DNA of 64,000 nucleotides from Chitinophaga pinensis. GTDB taxonomy: Bacteria; Bacteroidota; Bacteroidia; NS11-12g; UBA955. A program made the translations under genes and the position numbers. The stretch lies in the NCBI GenBank assembly GCA_945871905.1, contig CAMBXL010000002.1, positions 283,796 through 347,795 of the forward strand, in the 5' to 3' direction. The notes below the pieces were generated by a model. It saw only the letters and a program-made list of their open reading frames with translations, was not told the DNA's origin and did no database searches. Of the stretch, positions 8,855-18,902 are shown in pieces. Every line of letters starts with the position of its first letter. The stretch's first letter is position 1.

Positions 8855-9966
8855 ATAAGCGCTAGTATTGTTTGGGTATTGTATTCATTGTCAAAAGGCC
8901 CTTGCATTAATCCCTTTTTTCTTTCTGCTATAGCATCTTCATCAAAGATTTTATTCCATAATAAATGGATTTCTTTAATCATTTCCTCGGCATTTTGAGT
9001 AACAATACAAGCTCGTTCCAAACCCGTGTTTTCTACCATTAACTTGTTGACCAAACAGAATTTACCAACAAACAAAGCATTCAATAATTTTAACTTGATA
9101 CCTGTTCCCTGAAAGGTTGGCAATACATTAATATGTGCCTCTGATACTGCATTCATTATTTCTTCATTGTCCCAATTAGAAATTAATTGAATATGTGAAT
9201 AGGGTTTACATGCATTGACAAGTTCGGGAGAAGGCTTGTTCCCTGCAATAATAACTGGATAACTGATTTTTGAAAAAACCTGATTTACCAAAAACAGTGC
9301 AGCATGATTGTTTTCGCCTACAGATAAATTTCCGTGATACAAAAGAAATGATCCCTTTCCGGGTTTGATATTAATAGAATCGTTGGCATGGAATGCTGGT
9401 ACAAGAACAGAATGCTGGTAATTTTTTTGTAAATACTCGTGGTCAGATGGTGAAATTGCCAAAATCTGTTGGGCATGTTTCAATACCTTTTCGTACTGTT
9501 TCAATAGGTCAGACTCATTCCTGAAAAAGTACTTTTTAAAAAAATTAGTTTCTATTAACTCCAAACTTTTGTAATAATCGTGCTCAACATTGTGATTACG
9601 AACTATTTTTATTCGATTTTTTAATTTTTTATGCGTTAAGAAATAGGTACAATGTATGCCTTCAAAAATAATGGGAAACGAATCCTTGCAAAGATTTTCA
9701 AGCAATTCATCATTACTACGGGTAGAAACAATATAGGGAACATTACCAATAAAAGGATTCTTATACTTAGAACGTTTGTAATAATACACTTTATCGCACC
9801 ACTCATTTAAAATAGCTTGCTGCTCTCTGCCATATTGAAAGCAATGTAAGGTAATAGAGACATTCAACTTTTTAAGCCATCTTAACTTGTGAAAAATATC
9901 AATAACACCTCCATAATCGGCTGGATAAGGCACATCAAAAGCAACAATATGTAAATGTTTCTGCAT
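8851..9966 (-). CDS. Glycosyltransferase, GT-B fold (GT4-like)
   Basis: A 371-residue protein with two Rossmann-like halves. The N-terminal half begins LHIVAFDVPYPADYGGVIDI, the acceptor-side glycine loop seen in GT4 enzymes, and contains HNVEHDYYKSL. The C-terminal half has LLYHGNLSVGENN, VIIAGNKP, ISNWDNEEIM and HINVLPTFQGTGIKLKLLNAL, the place where GT4 enzymes bind the nucleotide sugar. The usual E-x7-E is degenerate: no clear pair of glutamates at that position. Probably cytoplasmic and peripheral to the membrane, acting in surface-glycan assembly; donor and acceptor unknown. It follows a second glycosyltransferase by 5 nt and recQ before that. Confidence 0.78.
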   Translation of the reverse strand: MQKHLHIVAFDVPYPADYGGVIDIFHKLRWLKKLNVSITLHCFQYGREQQAILNEWCDKVYYYKRSKYKNPFIGNVPYIVSTRSNDELLENLCKDSFPIIFEGIHCTYFLTHKKLKNRIKIVRNHNVEHDYYKSLELIETNFFKKYFFRNESDLLKQYEKVLKHAQQILAISPSDHEYLQKNYQHSVLVPAFHANDSINIKPGKGSFLLYHGNLSVGENNHAALFLVNQVFSKISYPVIIAGNKPSPELVNACKPYSHIQLISNWDNEEIMNAVSEAHINVLPTFQGTGIKLKLLNALFVGKFCLVNKLMVENTGLERACIVTQNAEEMIKEIHLLWNKIFDEDAIAERKKGLMQGPFDNEYNTQTILALI

Positions 9967-9971
9967 ATACT

Positions 9972-11078
9972 TTAATTAAACGGCTCAAACAATTCTTTCA
10001 ATCGAACAGACTCCTGATTCCAATTCAATTTTTCTGCGGCAAATAAAGCATTTTCTTTCAATTTATTGTAATAAAATTCATCGGAATAACATCGTAAAAG
10101 GGTTTCTACTAACGCTTCTTTGGTATTCATAATGCAAATGCCACAACCATATTCAGTATTAAGGAATTCATATTCAGGCAAATGTGAGGAAATAGATGGA
10201 ATACCCGCTTGGACATAATCGAAATATTTATTACTCAATGAATAATAATAACTAAGACTTTGGGCATCCAACAAATTATAACCAACAAAACATTTTGCGC
10301 TTATTATTTTAAGTTCATTAGGACTAAGTATTCCTTTAAATTCCACATTTGTTAATTTTAATTTTTGTGCCAATTCTCTCAAAGTTGCACTTAAATCACC
10401 CTCGCCCACTAACAATAGTTTGAATTGAGGTAATTCTTTCATTACCTCAATTAGCAATTCCAATTCCCTTCCTTTATTCAATGCCCCTTGGTATATAATC
10501 GTAGGGCTATGGAATGGAACAACTTTTGGTTCTTGATGATAAAAAGGCACATTTCTTATCACAGAAAATGGTTTATTATAACGTAATTCAAGTGCCTTTG
10601 CCAATGAATTAGAAACTGTTATACATAACTTAGACCTTTTAACACCGGCAAGTGTTAAGCGGTGCCAAATCCATTTTTTTATTGACTTTCCTTGCAGTTC
10701 AGGCACCTCAGTAAAATACTCGTGCGCGTCGTACACCAATGGTTTACCCTTAAGCATACTCAAACACAGCATCGCTGCCAAAGTATCCGAATCAACCGCA
10801 TAAAAAATATCTATCTTTTTGAAAAGTAGTTTGAAAAACAACAGAACATTGAACCACAAATAAAACAAAATACCCGAAGTAAATAATGGCTTAATGGCAA
10901 GTAAATCCATGTCTTTAAGTTCAGTGTTTTTAACAATATTTCCGTACTTAACAAACGGACGGTAAACTAGCAAAACATGAAAATTCATCTCTTTTAAAAC
11001 AGAAGAAATACGTTGCATCCTCTGATCGGTGTAAAAATGACCTGTAATAGCTATTGCTATTGTTTTTTGCTGTTCCAT
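9972..11078 (-). CDS. Glycosyltransferase, GT4-like
   Basis: A 368-residue GT-B protein. N-terminal half: IAIAITGHFYTDQRMQRIS and YAVDSDTLAAMLCL; the YDAHEYFTE segment is typical of group 1 glycosyltransferases. C-terminal half: IIYQGALNKGRELELLIEVM, LLLVGEGDLS, VEFKGILSPNEL and the donor-site region NKYFDYVQAGIPSISS. The frame opens earlier with a TTG at 11087; the ATG at 11078 is the better start and leaves a 22-bp overlap with the end of recQ, so the pair is translationally tied to the helicase gene. The substrate is not predictable from sequence. Confidence 0.8.
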   Translation of the reverse strand: MEQQKTIAIAITGHFYTDQRMQRISSVLKEMNFHVLLVYRPFVKYGNIVKNTELKDMDLLAIKPLFTSGILFYLWFNVLLFFKLLFKKIDIFYAVDSDTLAAMLCLSMLKGKPLVYDAHEYFTEVPELQGKSIKKWIWHRLTLAGVKRSKLCITVSNSLAKALELRYNKPFSVIRNVPFYHQEPKVVPFHSPTIIYQGALNKGRELELLIEVMKELPQFKLLLVGEGDLSATLRELAQKLKLTNVEFKGILSPNELKIISAKCFVGYNLLDAQSLSYYYSLSNKYFDYVQAGIPSISSHLPEYEFLNTEYGCGICIMNTKEALVETLLRCYSDEFYYNKLKENALFAAEKLNWNQESVRLKELFEPFN

Positions 11079-12967
11079 TGTACCCAACCTTCCTTTGTTT
11101 TAATGATATATTGATAATCTTTGAGCCAACGCAATATTAAAACATAATTATCCAAATCGGTAATATTGGCCAATTTCATTAATTCATCTTCTTTAATATT
11201 GGAATTTGTTAAGCAAATAGATTTGATGATTTCAATGGTTTTTTGTGACACAAAATGCTCATTTAAACTTCTTTTATTTCTTAAACAAACGTCACAAATG
11301 CCACAATCTTTCGATTTTTTCTCACCAAAATATTGAACAATAATACTGGTTCTGCATTCATTATTATTGTCTATGTATTGGTTTACTGCCAATAATTTTT
11401 CCTGATATCTTTCTCTTAATTTATTTATTTTCTCACTTGACACATGAATACTTCTCAACCTATTTTCGAGTAATACCAATTGCGGCTGAGTGGTTTGAGG
11501 TATATAATCTATCAATTCGAGATCGTTGAATTTTAGCAATTGTTCTTTCAACCACGATTCACTTTTTTTGAGTCTACGGGCAATTTCTGATTCATAGATA
11601 TTGGTATAAAAATCGAACAATCCGCCATAAGAACGCAGCAACATTTTAAAGATTACATCAACAGCAGTATGGTTTTGCTGCCATTCATTTAAGGTCTCAT
11701 AATCGCACAAAATTTTTAATCGCGAAGGCAAATAAATGGACTCTGTGGTTTGAAAATAAGCCTCGTTTTCTAGAATTTTAATGGCATTTAAAGTAAGCTG
11801 AGTCGATAATTTATTGGATGAACAAAAATCACTAATGTCAAAATCACAACTTATAAATTGACCTGAACCAACTGCAATTTTCAAATAATTGTGAATAGCT
11901 TCATACACCTGAATAATTTCCTCGGGCTTGGGATATTTTACTGCAATAGTGCGTGCATCCTCCAAGCGGTCCGACTCATGAAAAAGCAGTATGCAATAAG
12001 ACAAATTTCCATCTCTCCCTGCCCTACCCGCCTCTTGGTAATAAGCCTCCAAGGTATCCGGTTTTTGTTCGTGAATCACAAATCTTACATCGGGTTTGTC
12101 TATACCCATACCAAAGGCATTGGTACAAACCATAATTCTGATGTGTCCATGTTTCCATGCTTCTTGTTTTTTATTTCTGTCCAATGCAGGTAATCCAGCA
12201 TGGTAGTAGTCGGTTTTCAGACCAATTTCATTCAAGTGCCTACTTATTTCTTCAGCTTTCCGTCTCGACTTGACATACACAAGGCCAGAACCTGCTAATT
12301 TTTGAGCAATTTTAAGAATTTCTTGAAGCTTATTTTCTGTTTTTCGAATAACGTAGGACAGGTTCGACCTAACAAAACTTTGCACAAAAACTTGGGCCTG
12401 TTTCAACTCTAATTTTAAAGCTATGTCAGACACTACATCTTTGGTTGCAGAAGCTGTTAAGGCTATAACTTTTAGCTGATTGAATCGACTTATAAATTCC
12501 GAAATTTCGAGATATGGCGGTCTAAAATCGTAACCCCATTGAGATATACAATGGGCCTCATCTATTGCCAATAAAGACACTTTAATATTGACGGCATAAT
12601 CTATAAAATGCTTGCTTTTGAGTCGCTCGGGTGATACATATAAAAACTTATATTTGCCATTGATACAGTTTTCGAGTTCAAACTCTATCTCCTTCCGTTT
12701 CATTCCGCTGTAAAGTGCAACAGCTTGAATGTCTCTCTTCATCAAATTTTCTACTTGGTCTTTCATTAGGGCGATAAGGGGTGTTACCACCACACAAACC
12801 CCTTCTAACATAAGAGCCGGAACTTGGAAACACAAGGATTTTCCTCCACCCGTTGGCAATAATGCTATCGTTGGTTTTCCATCCAAAACTGACTGAACGA
12901 TGTCTTTTTGTAACGGCCTAAATTGGTCATATCCAAAATACTGTTTCAGTGTTTGTTCGGGAGTCAT
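11057..12967 (-). CDS. recQ: ATP-dependent DNA helicase RecQ
   Basis: 3'-5' superfamily 2 helicase in recombination and replication-fork repair. Motif 0 FGYDQFRPLQ at 11-20, Walker A LLPTGGGKS at 36-44, DEAH at 136-139 followed by the RecQ aromatic loop CISQWGYDFRPPY, SATKDVVSD, GMGIDKPDVRFVIH and the arginine-finger QEAGRAGRDG. The RQC zinc site is CRTSIIVQYF...DCGICDVC. It ends at 636 residues with a short helical tail and lacks a clear HRDC domain. Two glycosyltransferase genes follow in overlap, an unusual partnership that probably reflects chance operon packing. Confidence 0.93.
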   Translation of the reverse strand: MTPEQTLKQYFGYDQFRPLQKDIVQSVLDGKPTIALLPTGGGKSLCFQVPALMLEGVCVVVTPLIALMKDQVENLMKRDIQAVALYSGMKRKEIEFELENCINGKYKFLYVSPERLKSKHFIDYAVNIKVSLLAIDEAHCISQWGYDFRPPYLEISEFISRFNQLKVIALTASATKDVVSDIALKLELKQAQVFVQSFVRSNLSYVIRKTENKLQEILKIAQKLAGSGLVYVKSRRKAEEISRHLNEIGLKTDYYHAGLPALDRNKKQEAWKHGHIRIMVCTNAFGMGIDKPDVRFVIHEQKPDTLEAYYQEAGRAGRDGNLSYCILLFHESDRLEDARTIAVKYPKPEEIIQVYEAIHNYLKIAVGSGQFISCDFDISDFCSSNKLSTQLTLNAIKILENEAYFQTTESIYLPSRLKILCDYETLNEWQQNHTAVDVIFKMLLRSYGGLFDFYTNIYESEIARRLKKSESWLKEQLLKFNDLELIDYIPQTTQPQLVLLENRLRSIHVSSEKINKLRERYQEKLLAVNQYIDNNNECRTSIIVQYFGEKKSKDCGICDVCLRNKRSLNEHFVSQKTIEIIKSICLTNSNIKEDELMKLANITDLDNYVLILRWLKDYQYIIKTKEGWVQWNSKKQ

Positions 12968-13096
12968 TGTAAAATTTGCTCAAATTTAGTTTTTTTTGCT
13001 AATCCTACAACACCGATAAATACGAATAAATGGGAGAATTGAAAATTTAATTCTTCTAAAATACAGAGTTTGAAAAATGTTGAAACTAGAACTTCC

Positions 13097-14326
13097 TTAT
13101 GCCGCTTTCGTATCCAAATCAGCCAATTTGCTCACTACCATGTCTGCGGTAATAGTTACTTCTTTGTCGCTTTTTGATGGCGCTTCATACATCACATCGA
13201 GCATTAATTTTTCGCAAATGGTTCTTAATCCTCTTGCGCCTAGTTTGAACTCAACCGCTTTGCTCACAATTAATTCAATGGCTTTTTTATCGAAATGTAA
13301 TTTAATACCTTCTATTTCCATCAATTTAACGTATTGTTTAATTAATGCGTTTTTCGGCTTAATTAAGATGTTTTTAAGTGCTTCCCTGTCTAGCGGTTGT
13401 AAGAAAGTAATCATTGGCATTCTTCCAATAATTTCGGGAATTAATCCAAAACTTCTTAAATCAGAAGGCGCAACTTGTTCTATTAATTCGAGCGAAGCAT
13501 TGGATTGTTGTGCGCTATTAAAACCTATCGCATTGGTATTTAATCTTTTTGCAATTATCTTGTCAATACCACTGAAAGCACCTCCACAAATAAAGAGAAT
13601 GTTTTTAGTGTCTATTTTTACAAATTTTTGGTCAGGATGTTTACGTCCCCCTTCAGGTGCAATGTTAGCGATAGTGCCTTCTAAAAGCTTCAGTAACCCC
13701 TGCTGAACACCTTCTCCACTTACATCTCTACTGATAGAAGGATTATCTCCTTTACGCGCTATTTTATCAATTTCATCAATATATACAATCCCTCTTTGAG
13801 TCGCATCGACATCGTAATCGCTGGCTTGGTATAATCTAGAAATAACACTTTCTACATCTTCGCCCACATATCCTGCTTCTGTTAATACAGTTGCATCGGC
13901 AATACAAAAGGGAACTTTCAGTATTTTAGCTAGGGTTCTAACCAATAATGTTTTTCCGGTACCTGTTTCACCAACCATCAAAACATTCGATTTCTCTATT
14001 TCTGTATCGTCATCCCCTTGGTAATTCAATAAACGCTTGTAATGGTTGTAGATAGATACAGAAAGTACTTTTTTGGCTTGTTCCTGACCAATTACATATT
14101 CATCCAAGTGCTTTTTGATATCAGCAGGTTTTAGTAAATTGATTTTAAAATCAGGGTCTGATTTTTTCTTTTTGTTTTGACCACCCAATTCAACCTCTAC
14201 TATTTTTGAAGCTTGTTCCACACAAGCATCACAAATATTGGCCTCAATACCAGAAATCAACATGTTCGATTCCTCCTTAGGCTTGCCGCAGAAAGAACAA
14301 AAACTAGAGGTTTTTTTACTCGCCAT
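13097..14326 (-). CDS. clpX: ATP-dependent Clp protease, ATP-binding subunit ClpX
   Basis: AAA+ unfoldase that feeds substrates into ClpP. The N-terminal C4 zinc domain uses Cys10, Cys13, Cys32 and Cys35. Walker A GETGTGKT lies at 119-126, Walker [10 protein letters not shown] at 181-189, and the ClpP-docking IGF loop at 267-269. Length 409 is normal. Its ATG overlaps the clpP stop by one base (TAATG at 14324-14328), so the two are translated from one message in the order clpP-clpX. Confidence 0.97.
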   Translation of the reverse strand: MASKKTSSFCSFCGKPKEESNMLISGIEANICDACVEQASKIVEVELGGQNKKKKSDPDFKINLLKPADIKKHLDEYVIGQEQAKKVLSVSIYNHYKRLLNYQGDDDTEIEKSNVLMVGETGTGKTLLVRTLAKILKVPFCIADATVLTEAGYVGEDVESVISRLYQASDYDVDATQRGIVYIDEIDKIARKGDNPSISRDVSGEGVQQGLLKLLEGTIANIAPEGGRKHPDQKFVKIDTKNILFICGGAFSGIDKIIAKRLNTNAIGFNSAQQSNASLELIEQVAPSDLRSFGLIPEIIGRMPMITFLQPLDREALKNILIKPKNALIKQYVKLMEIEGIKLHFDKKAIELIVSKAVEFKLGARGLRTICEKLMLDVMYEAPSKSDKEVTITADMVVSKLADLDTKAA

Positions 14327-15021
14327 TATTTTTTATTGATGTTATTTGTCAAAACTTCATCCACCATACCGTATGCTTTCGCTTCTTCTGAAGTCATCCA
14401 ATAATCTCTATCACTGTCTTTTTCTACTTTCTCGAAAGGTTGACCACTATGGTGTGCAATAATGTCATACAATTCTTTTTTTAATTTAGAAATTTCGCGG
14501 TAGGTAATTTCAATTTCAGAGGCCTGCCCTTGCGCACCGCCTAGTGGTTGATGTATCATTACTCTACTGTGTTTCAAAGCAGTTCTTTTGCCATGAGCAC
14601 CTGCACACATCAATACGGCACCCATACTTGCTGCCATTCCTGTACATATTGTCGCTATGTCACTTGAAATATATTGCATGGTGTCATAAATACCCAAACC
14701 AGCATACACACTTCCACCTGGGCTGTTTATGTAAATTTGAATGTCTCTATTTGGATTAGTGCTTTCCAAAAATAACAACTGACCCATTACGATATTGGCA
14801 ACTTCGTCATTGATACCTACTCCAAGGAAAATGATTCTATCCATCATTAATCTTGAAAAAATATCCATTGCCGCAATGTTCAACGGTCTTTCTTCAATAA
14901 TATTAGGGGTTAAATTAGTGATATTGTGAGGAGTAGCACTATGTATGTAACGGTCTACCATCAAACTGTTTAAACCTAAATGTTTAGTCGCGTATTTTTG
15001 AAATTCTTTACCTTGGTCCAT
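14326..15021 (-). CDS. clpP: ATP-dependent Clp protease, proteolytic subunit ClpP
   Basis: Serine peptidase that forms the tetradecameric barrel degraded substrates enter. Catalytic triad: Ser132 in GMAASMGAV, His157 in MIHQPLGG, and Asp206 in DRDYWM. The 231-residue length includes an N-terminal extension of about 30 residues, as in other Bacteroidota. clpX follows with a one-base stop/start overlap. A terminator (15313-15348) separates it from tig upstream, so clpPX has its own promoter in the gap 15022-15312, where I find no exact TAnnTTTG on this strand. Confidence 0.97.
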   Translation of the reverse strand: MDQGKEFQKYATKHLGLNSLMVDRYIHSATPHNITNLTPNIIEERPLNIAAMDIFSRLMMDRIIFLGVGINDEVANIVMGQLLFLESTNPNRDIQIYINSPGGSVYAGLGIYDTMQYISSDIATICTGMAASMGAVLMCAGAHGKRTALKHSRVMIHQPLGGAQGQASEIEITYREISKLKKELYDIIAHHSGQPFEKVEKDSDRDYWMTSEEAKAYGMVDEVLTNNINKK

Positions 15022-15370
15022 AATATTATATTAAACAACAATATTAATGCAAATTTTGTTTTATGCCAAACTTACACTCTAGATATTTACGAAGTAAAAG
15101 TATAGATGTTAAATAAGCTTATCACAACCATTATTTTGTTTCAATATTTTCAGAATATTGATTTACAATATATTAGTCGCGCATTTAAATTAAAAATTAT
15201 CTAAATATCCATGAAAATCTCTTGTGCTAACTTTGGTGATATTCATCATTTTATCGATGAACGAGTTTAGGATTATGCCAAACTTATTTGAAAATTTTTT
15301 TTCCCTGAAACAAAAACGAGCTGTAAATTTTCATTTACAACTCGTTTTAAAATTAATTTATTCCCCTAAC
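15022..15370. other. Intergenic region with tig terminator and a 14-bp direct repeat
   Basis: No convincing gene in these 349 bases. It holds the clpP leader, the tig terminator (15313-15348) and two copies of TTATGCCAAACTTA (15061-15074 and 15273-15286), 212 bp apart in direct orientation. A TAACTTTG -7-like octamer on the plus strand (15228-15235) has no ORF after it and no matching -33 TTG. Confidence 0.6.
15313..15348 (-). terminator. Terminator after tig
   Basis: Stem AAAACGAG-C-TGTAAAT / ATTTACA-A-CTCGTTTT with a single internal mismatch and a 4-nt loop; on the minus strand it ends in TTTTTG. It sits 22 nt past the trigger factor stop and insulates clpP. Confidence 0.82.
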
Positions 15371-16744
15371 TTAGTGTTGGTGATTGTGTTCTTCTATTAA
15401 TTTGTAGAATGCCTCAATAGTGATTGGTTTTTCGTTCAACTTCACCGTGTTTCTGATGGCTACAAATACTTTACGTCTTAAGGCAATGTCATTCATTTGT
15501 TCAACAAATTCACGTTTTTTCAAACTGTCATCACTGAATTTTTTTACCAATTCGAAATCAGGATTTTGCAATCCATAGTTTCTAAACATAGACAAAGTGT
15601 ATCCAATAGAAGCTTCTTCAATGTCTTGCATTTCAACTTTTACATCAAACAATTGAGCTGCTTTTTCGCGAATCAATACATCTTTTAACACTTTAGCTTC
15701 TTTACCATAACGCTCGTCAATGTTTTGTTCGTTGTAATGTTCTTCTTTACTACTTAGTAACCATCTTTTTAAAAAAGAATCTGGCAATTGGAAAGTGTGT
15801 TTTTCTTCCATCAAATGGCCTATCATGTGTTCCAAGTGGTGCTCACTCTCGCCTTTGTAATATGACTCTAAATTTTCTTTGATTTTAGTTCTGAAATCTT
15901 CTTCTGAAGTCACTACTCCCTCGCCCATTACTTTGTTAAACAAGTCTTGGTTTACTTCAGCCGCTTTTCTTCTCGAAATTTCAGTAACCACACATTTGAA
16001 CATTGGTTTAATTTCCGCAACTGCCTCTTTGTCAATGCCTAATGATGAAGATATAACAGTAACATTATCATTAAGTAATTCGAAAATATTAAGTGTTATT
16101 TCATCTCCTTTTTTTAACCCAATCAACGACGCTTTCAATGCTTCATTTTTTACCAATTCAGGCGTAAATGAAACATTTTTGTTATCTAATCCATTTTCTT
16201 TTGGTGTATTATTTTCATCTAACTCGGTCATGTCAACATACACAATGTCTTTTTCTTCTGATACTTCTACAGGAGACATTTCGCCAAAACGCATGGTTAA
16301 TGACTCTATTTCTTTGTCAACTTCAGCATCATCTACAGAAATCACATAATAATCAACGGTGTCTTTGTCAGAAATGTTAAATTCAAAACGTGGCGCTAAC
16401 CCTAAATCAAATGCAAACGTAAAGTCTTGTTTATTTTCAATATCCACATCCGATTTTACAGAAGCACTTGGAAGCGGTTGTGCTAAAATATCAATGTTAT
16501 TTTCTTTGAGGTAATCGAACAATTTTTGACTTGCAATTTTATTAATCTCTTCAGCCAAAATACTTTTTCCATACATGCTTTTTATCATTCCCATAGGTGC
16601 ATGTCCGGGTCTAAAACCTTTGATAGACATTTGTTTTTGGGATTTCTTTAATTGTTTTTCAACGGCATCATTATAATCTTCTTTGCCTAATGCAACAGTT
16701 AATGTGGCATGTAAATCGTCTGTTTTATTGAAATTTAATTCCAT
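15371..16744 (-). CDS. tig: Trigger factor (ribosome-bound chaperone / PPIase)
   Basis: Nascent-chain chaperone docking at the ribosome exit. Ribosome-binding signature: KGFRPGHAPMGMIKSMYG (about 42-59, variant of the GFRxGKxP motif). The FKBP-type middle domain (about 150-250) is reduced and the C-terminal helical arms follow, ending in a histidine-rich HNHQH. Length 457 is normal. It faces clpP-clpX on the same strand, a common neighbourhood, but a terminator separates them. Upstream on the same strand is tRNA-Leu. Confidence 0.92.
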   Translation of the reverse strand: MELNFNKTDDLHATLTVALGKEDYNDAVEKQLKKSQKQMSIKGFRPGHAPMGMIKSMYGKSILAEEINKIASQKLFDYLKENNIDILAQPLPSASVKSDVDIENKQDFTFAFDLGLAPRFEFNISDKDTVDYYVISVDDAEVDKEIESLTMRFGEMSPVEVSEEKDIVYVDMTELDENNTPKENGLDNKNVSFTPELVKNEALKASLIGLKKGDEITLNIFELLNDNVTVISSSLGIDKEAVAEIKPMFKCVVTEISRRKAAEVNQDLFNKVMGEGVVTSEEDFRTKIKENLESYYKGESEHHLEHMIGHLMEEKHTFQLPDSFLKRWLLSSKEEHYNEQNIDERYGKEAKVLKDVLIREKAAQLFDVKVEMQDIEEASIGYTLSMFRNYGLQNPDFELVKKFSDDSLKKREFVEQMNDIALRRKVFVAIRNTVKLNEKPITIEAFYKLIEEHNHQH

Positions 16745-16880
16745 TTATTAAAAAGTATTGTTTGAAAAAATAAGTTGATTGGATAACGTGATGATTATAG
16801 AAAAACAAGCTGTTTTATGGCGGATTATCATGTTAAAAGGGCGTTATCTATTCCCAAACTCTTAAATAAAACTAATATTG

Positions 16881-16962
16881 TGCGGATGAAGGGACTCGAA
16901 CCCCCACGCCTTTCGGCACCAGATCCTAAGTCTGGCACGGCTACCAATTACGCCACATCCGC
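16881..16962 (-). tRNA. tRNA-Leu (anticodon UAG)
   Basis: Full cloverleaf on the minus strand: acceptor GCGGATG / CATCCGC with discriminator A, D-arm TAATTGGTAGC, anticodon stem CCAGA / TCTGG around CTTAGGA (anticodon TAG at 16926-16928), a class II long variable arm TGCCGAAAGGCGT, and T-loop TTCGAGT. CCA is not encoded. Confidence 0.95.
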
Positions 16963-16999
16963 ATCAATTTTGATTTGTTTTAACTTTAAGAACGGGGTG

Positions 17000-17007
17000 C
17001 AAAGGTA
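17000..17007 (-). promoter_or_regulatory. -7 box TACCTTTG for tRNA-Leu
   Basis: Exact TAnnTTTG on the minus strand, about 38 nt before the mature tRNA 5' end. No -33 TTG at the right spacing. Confidence 0.5.
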
Positions 17008-17191
17008 AAGAAAAAAATAATTGAAAAAAATAATTAATTATCGAATCCTTCTTAAAAATGAAATGTTTTGGCCTAAACGAGCTTTTCTATGTTTTTAAAT
17101 TCCCTGTTTTATTAATAAACCTATTAAACCGAAATGATGCATTTGCCCCCTAATTTTTACTCCCAATAATAATATAAGCAAATATGGTATG

Positions 17192-17224
17192 TTGTAAAAT
17201 TGATTAAAAAAAATAATACATTTG
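17192..17224 (+). promoter_or_regulatory. Promoter TTG-N22-TACATTTG for the GH3-family gene
   Basis: -33 TTG at 17192-17194 and -7 TACATTTG at 17217-17224, 22 bp apart, within the consensus range. The ATG is at 17260. Confidence 0.6.
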
Positions 17225-17259
17225 CATACCCACGAAAATAGACCCAAATAAAAAAAAGT

Positions 17260-18771
17260 ATGTCAGTTATCGGAACCATCATGAGTTGGTATTTTAAAAA
17301 AAAGGCATCTGCAATGGATGATATAATGACAAATGCCGCAGAAATACAAGACACTGTTCTAAAAAGACTGATAGAAGATGCCCAACATACTGAGTGGGGT
17401 GTCACTCATGCATACAATACTATTTATTCGTACGCCGACTTTAAACAACGTTTTCCTATACAAGATTACGATTCACTAAAACCTTTTATTGAACGAATAA
17501 TGAAAGGCGAAAGCAACGTGTTGTGGCATGGCGAAACAACGTGGTTTGCCAAAAGCAGTGGTACCTCAAACGATAAAAGTAAATTTATCCCCGTAAGTTT
17601 TGAAACCCTTGAGGAGTGTCACTTTCAGGGTGGACGAGATATCCTCTCTTTTTACTGTGCCAATGTACCCGATTCAGATGTATTTGATGGAAAAGGATTG
17701 CTGATAGGTGGCAGTCATAAAATTAATTCTTTAAATGAAAACTCATATTACGGCGACTTAAGTGCTGTACTAATGAATAATATGCCTACTTGGGCCAATT
17801 TGATGAAAACACCTGACAAATCGATTGCTTTAATGGATGATTGGGAGCTTAAATTGGATAAAATGGCAGAACAAGTTATCAATGAAAACGTAACTTCTAT
17901 ATCAGGTGTTCCCACTTGGACCATGGTATTATTGGAAAAAATAATGGCCATGACTGGCAAAAAAGATATTTCAGAAGTGTGGCCTAATTTGCAATTGTAT
18001 ATTCATGGTGGGGTTAGTTTTACCCCATACCGCGAACCATTTAAACAGTTGATAAGCGGTTCTAAAATGCGCTATTTAGAAACTTACAATGCAAGTGAAG
18101 GTTTTTTTGGAATACAGAATGATTTAAGTGATGAAAACTTATTACTAATGCCTAATTATGGCATTTTTTATGAGTTTGTCAAAGTCAGTGATTTGGAACA
18201 AGCTTACCCTCCTACTTATTTGCTTGGCGAAGTAGAAAAAGGGGTAAATTATGCCGTCATCATAAGCAACAGCAGTGGTTTGTGGCGTTACAAACTAGGC
18301 GATACAGTATGTTTTAATTCCTTACAACCCTATAAGTTGAAAATTACTGGTCGCACCCAATTATACATCAATGCCTTTGGCGAAGAGGTGGTAATAGACA
18401 ATGCTGAAAAAGCCATTGCCCATGCGTGTATTGTCACCAATAGTAAGGTAAAAGATTACACGGCTGCCCCAGTGTTTCTTGACCATAAAGAGGAAGCGGG
18501 ACATGAGTGGCTGATTGAATTTGAGTCAGCACCTGACAATATCAATGATTTTACCTTGGCGCTCGACCAAAAACTGAAAGAACTAAACAGCGATTACGAA
18601 GCCAAAAGGCACAAAGACATAGCTTTAAAACTCCCTAAAGTTAAAGCCATGCCTCCCAACACCTTTTACAATTGGCTAAAAAATAAGGGCAAATTGGGTG
18701 GACAAAACAAAGTACCTCGCCTGTGCAATGACAGAAGAATTGTGGATGAGATATTGGGGCAAAACATTTAA
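17260..18771 (+). CDS. GH3 auxin-responsive promoter family protein
   Basis: A 503-residue member of the GH3 branch of the adenylate-forming (ANL) superfamily, which in plants conjugates amino acids to acyl acids. The bacterial substrate is unknown. Seen: the ATP-binding motif FAKSSGTSNDKSKFIP at about 96-111, ISGVPTWTMVLLEK, YIHGGVSFTPYRE, YLETYNASEGFFGIQ, and the GRTQLYINAFGEEVV hinge segment. The length equals the family's. It has its own promoter and no operon partner; the odhB gene begins 131 bp downstream. The family call is firm; function is not known. Confidence 0.88.
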   Translation: MSVIGTIMSWYFKKKASAMDDIMTNAAEIQDTVLKRLIEDAQHTEWGVTHAYNTIYSYADFKQRFPIQDYDSLKPFIERIMKGESNVLWHGETTWFAKSSGTSNDKSKFIPVSFETLEECHFQGGRDILSFYCANVPDSDVFDGKGLLIGGSHKINSLNENSYYGDLSAVLMNNMPTWANLMKTPDKSIALMDDWELKLDKMAEQVINENVTSISGVPTWTMVLLEKIMAMTGKKDISEVWPNLQLYIHGGVSFTPYREPFKQLISGSKMRYLETYNASEGFFGIQNDLSDENLLLMPNYGIFYEFVKVSDLEQAYPPTYLLGEVEKGVNYAVIISNSSGLWRYKLGDTVCFNSLQPYKLKITGRTQLYINAFGEEVVIDNAEKAIAHACIVTNSKVKDYTAAPVFLDHKEEAGHEWLIEFESAPDNINDFTLALDQKLKELNSDYEAKRHKDIALKLPKVKAMPPNTFYNWLKNKGKLGGQNKVPRLCNDRRIVDEILGQNI

Positions 18772-18902
18772 TTTCAATGATATATAAATAATATCTTATT
18801 AAAATTAATCCATGAATCTATAATTCAATGTCATTGATAGATAAGCAATAAACATATATTTAAAAAAAATCGTTAAATTCGCGCCAAAATATTCTATAAA
18901 TA

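Noticed and set aside
13077..13706. Plus-strand ORF of 209 residues opposite clpX
   Set aside because: Antisense shadow of clpX; composition and lack of motifs do not support a gene.
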